Origin: Dugong dugon
Lineage: Eukaryota > Chordata > Mammalia > Sirenia > Dugongidae
Direction: 5' to 3'
NCBI GenBank assembly: GCA_030035585.1
Contig: CM057465.1
Coordinates: 5,865,501 to 5,929,500 of the forward strand
Length of the DNA stretch: 64,000 bases
The notes below the pieces were generated by a model. That model did not search any database. It saw only the letters and a list, made by a program, of their open reading frames with translations, and was not told the DNA's origin. This document shows positions 63,423 to 64,000 of the stretch, in pieces (within the stretch, counting starts at the first letter, position 1; every line of letters begins with the position of its first letter). Position numbers and translations under genes: made by a program.

Positions 63423-64000
63423 GTTGTTGTTGTTGTTAGGTGCTGTTGGGTTGGTTCTGACTCATTGGGACGGAACAAAACACGGCCTGGTCCTGCGCCA
63501 TCCTCACAATCGTTATGCTTGAGCCCATTGTTGCAGCCACTGTGTCAGTCCTTCTTGTTGAGGGTCTTCCTCTTTTTCACTGACCCTCTACTTCACCAAG
63601 CATGATGTCCTTCTCCGGCAACTGGTCCCTCCTGATAACATGTCCAAAGGATGTGAGACGAAGTCTTGCCATCCTCGCTTCTAAGGAGCATTCTGGCTGC
63701 ACTTCTTCCAAAACAGATCTATTCATTCTTCTGGCAGTCCAAGGTATATTCAATACTCTTTGCCAACACCATAATTCAAAGGCATCAATTCTTCTTTGGT
63801 ATTCCGTATTGATTTTCCAGCTTTGGCATGCATATGGGGAAATTGAAAACACCATGGCTTGGATCAGGCTCACCTTAGTCCTCAAAGTGACATCTTTGCT
63901 TTTTAACACTTTAAAGAGGTCTTTTGCAGCAGATTTGCCCAACGCAATGAATGCATCATTGGATTTCCTGACTGCTGCTTCCATGGGAGTTGATTGTGGA
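63423..64000 (-). mobile_element. RTE LINE 3' end, running off the window
   Basis: The plus strand begins GTTGTTGTTGTTGTTAGGTG (the AAC tail of the minus strand) and proceeds through the C-terminal part of the RTE coding region. A 135-codon minus-strand frame at 63984-63577 (ELWCWQRVLNIPWTARRMNR within it) is the least damaged C-terminal region in the window. The 5' part lies beyond 64000. Confidence 0.9.

Overview
The window looks like intergenic or intronic DNA of an afrotherian mammal, most likely an elephant or a close relative. The evidence is the repeat content. About 28 recognisable copies of the tRNA-headed AfroSINE family lie here with many copies of an RTE (BovB-like) LINE whose 3' end they share, ERVL/MaLR-type LTRs and an ERV-L provirus. 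Older layers common to placental mammals (L1M, L2, MIR, DNA-transposon scraps) lie beneath. I found no convincing protein-coding exon, rRNA, functional tRNA or CRISPR array. The longest open frames are minisatellite translations, GC-rich noise or transposon coding remnants.

Layout. 0-5 kb: old L1 and L2 debris, a 3' RTE fragment, a G-rich block and a CpG island (about 3.33-3.83 kb), the best promoter candidate. 5-9 kb: an L2 relic that grew an 18-bp minisatellite, AfroSINEs, a tRNA-Gly-headed composite SINE, a purine tract and a truncated LTR. 9-15 kb: a full MaLR-type LTR, L1/HAL1 relics, MIRs and a cluster of AfroSINEs. 15-25 kb: mostly GC-rich low-copy DNA with a solo ERVL LTR, a MaLR-type LTR and three short tandem arrays. 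25-27 kb: an L1 relic holding three AfroSINEs. 27.4-29.9 kb: the best preserved RTE copy. 29.9-37.9 kb: one ancient L2 split by an AfroSINE, an LTR and a complete LTR-to-LTR ERV-L provirus (minus strand, 5-bp target duplication), which itself carries an RTE and two AfroSINEs. 38-50 kb: low-copy DNA with LTRs, AfroSINEs, a second tRNA-Gly/RTE SINE with a perfect 13-bp target duplication, and two non-repetitive AT-rich blocks that may be conserved regulatory DNA. 50.1-54.7 kb: an LTR split by a 4.1-kb ORF1-only LINE (HAL1-like). 55.4-62.9 kb: an RTE-in-RTE nest whose innermost copy has a textbook twin-priming inversion. 63-64 kb: a DNA-transposon scrap and another RTE 3' end running off the window.

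The elements interact. RTE supplies the tail (and presumably the reverse transcriptase) for AfroSINE and for the tRNA-Gly composite. The HAL1-like element keeps ORF1 but has no visible ORF2, so it would depend on an L1. Nesting order gives a relative chronology: L2/L1M/MIR oldest, then MaLR/ERVL LTRs overlapping with RTE and AfroSINE activity. Family names come from pattern memory; no database was searched. Boundaries without a target duplication are good to roughly 5-20 bases.
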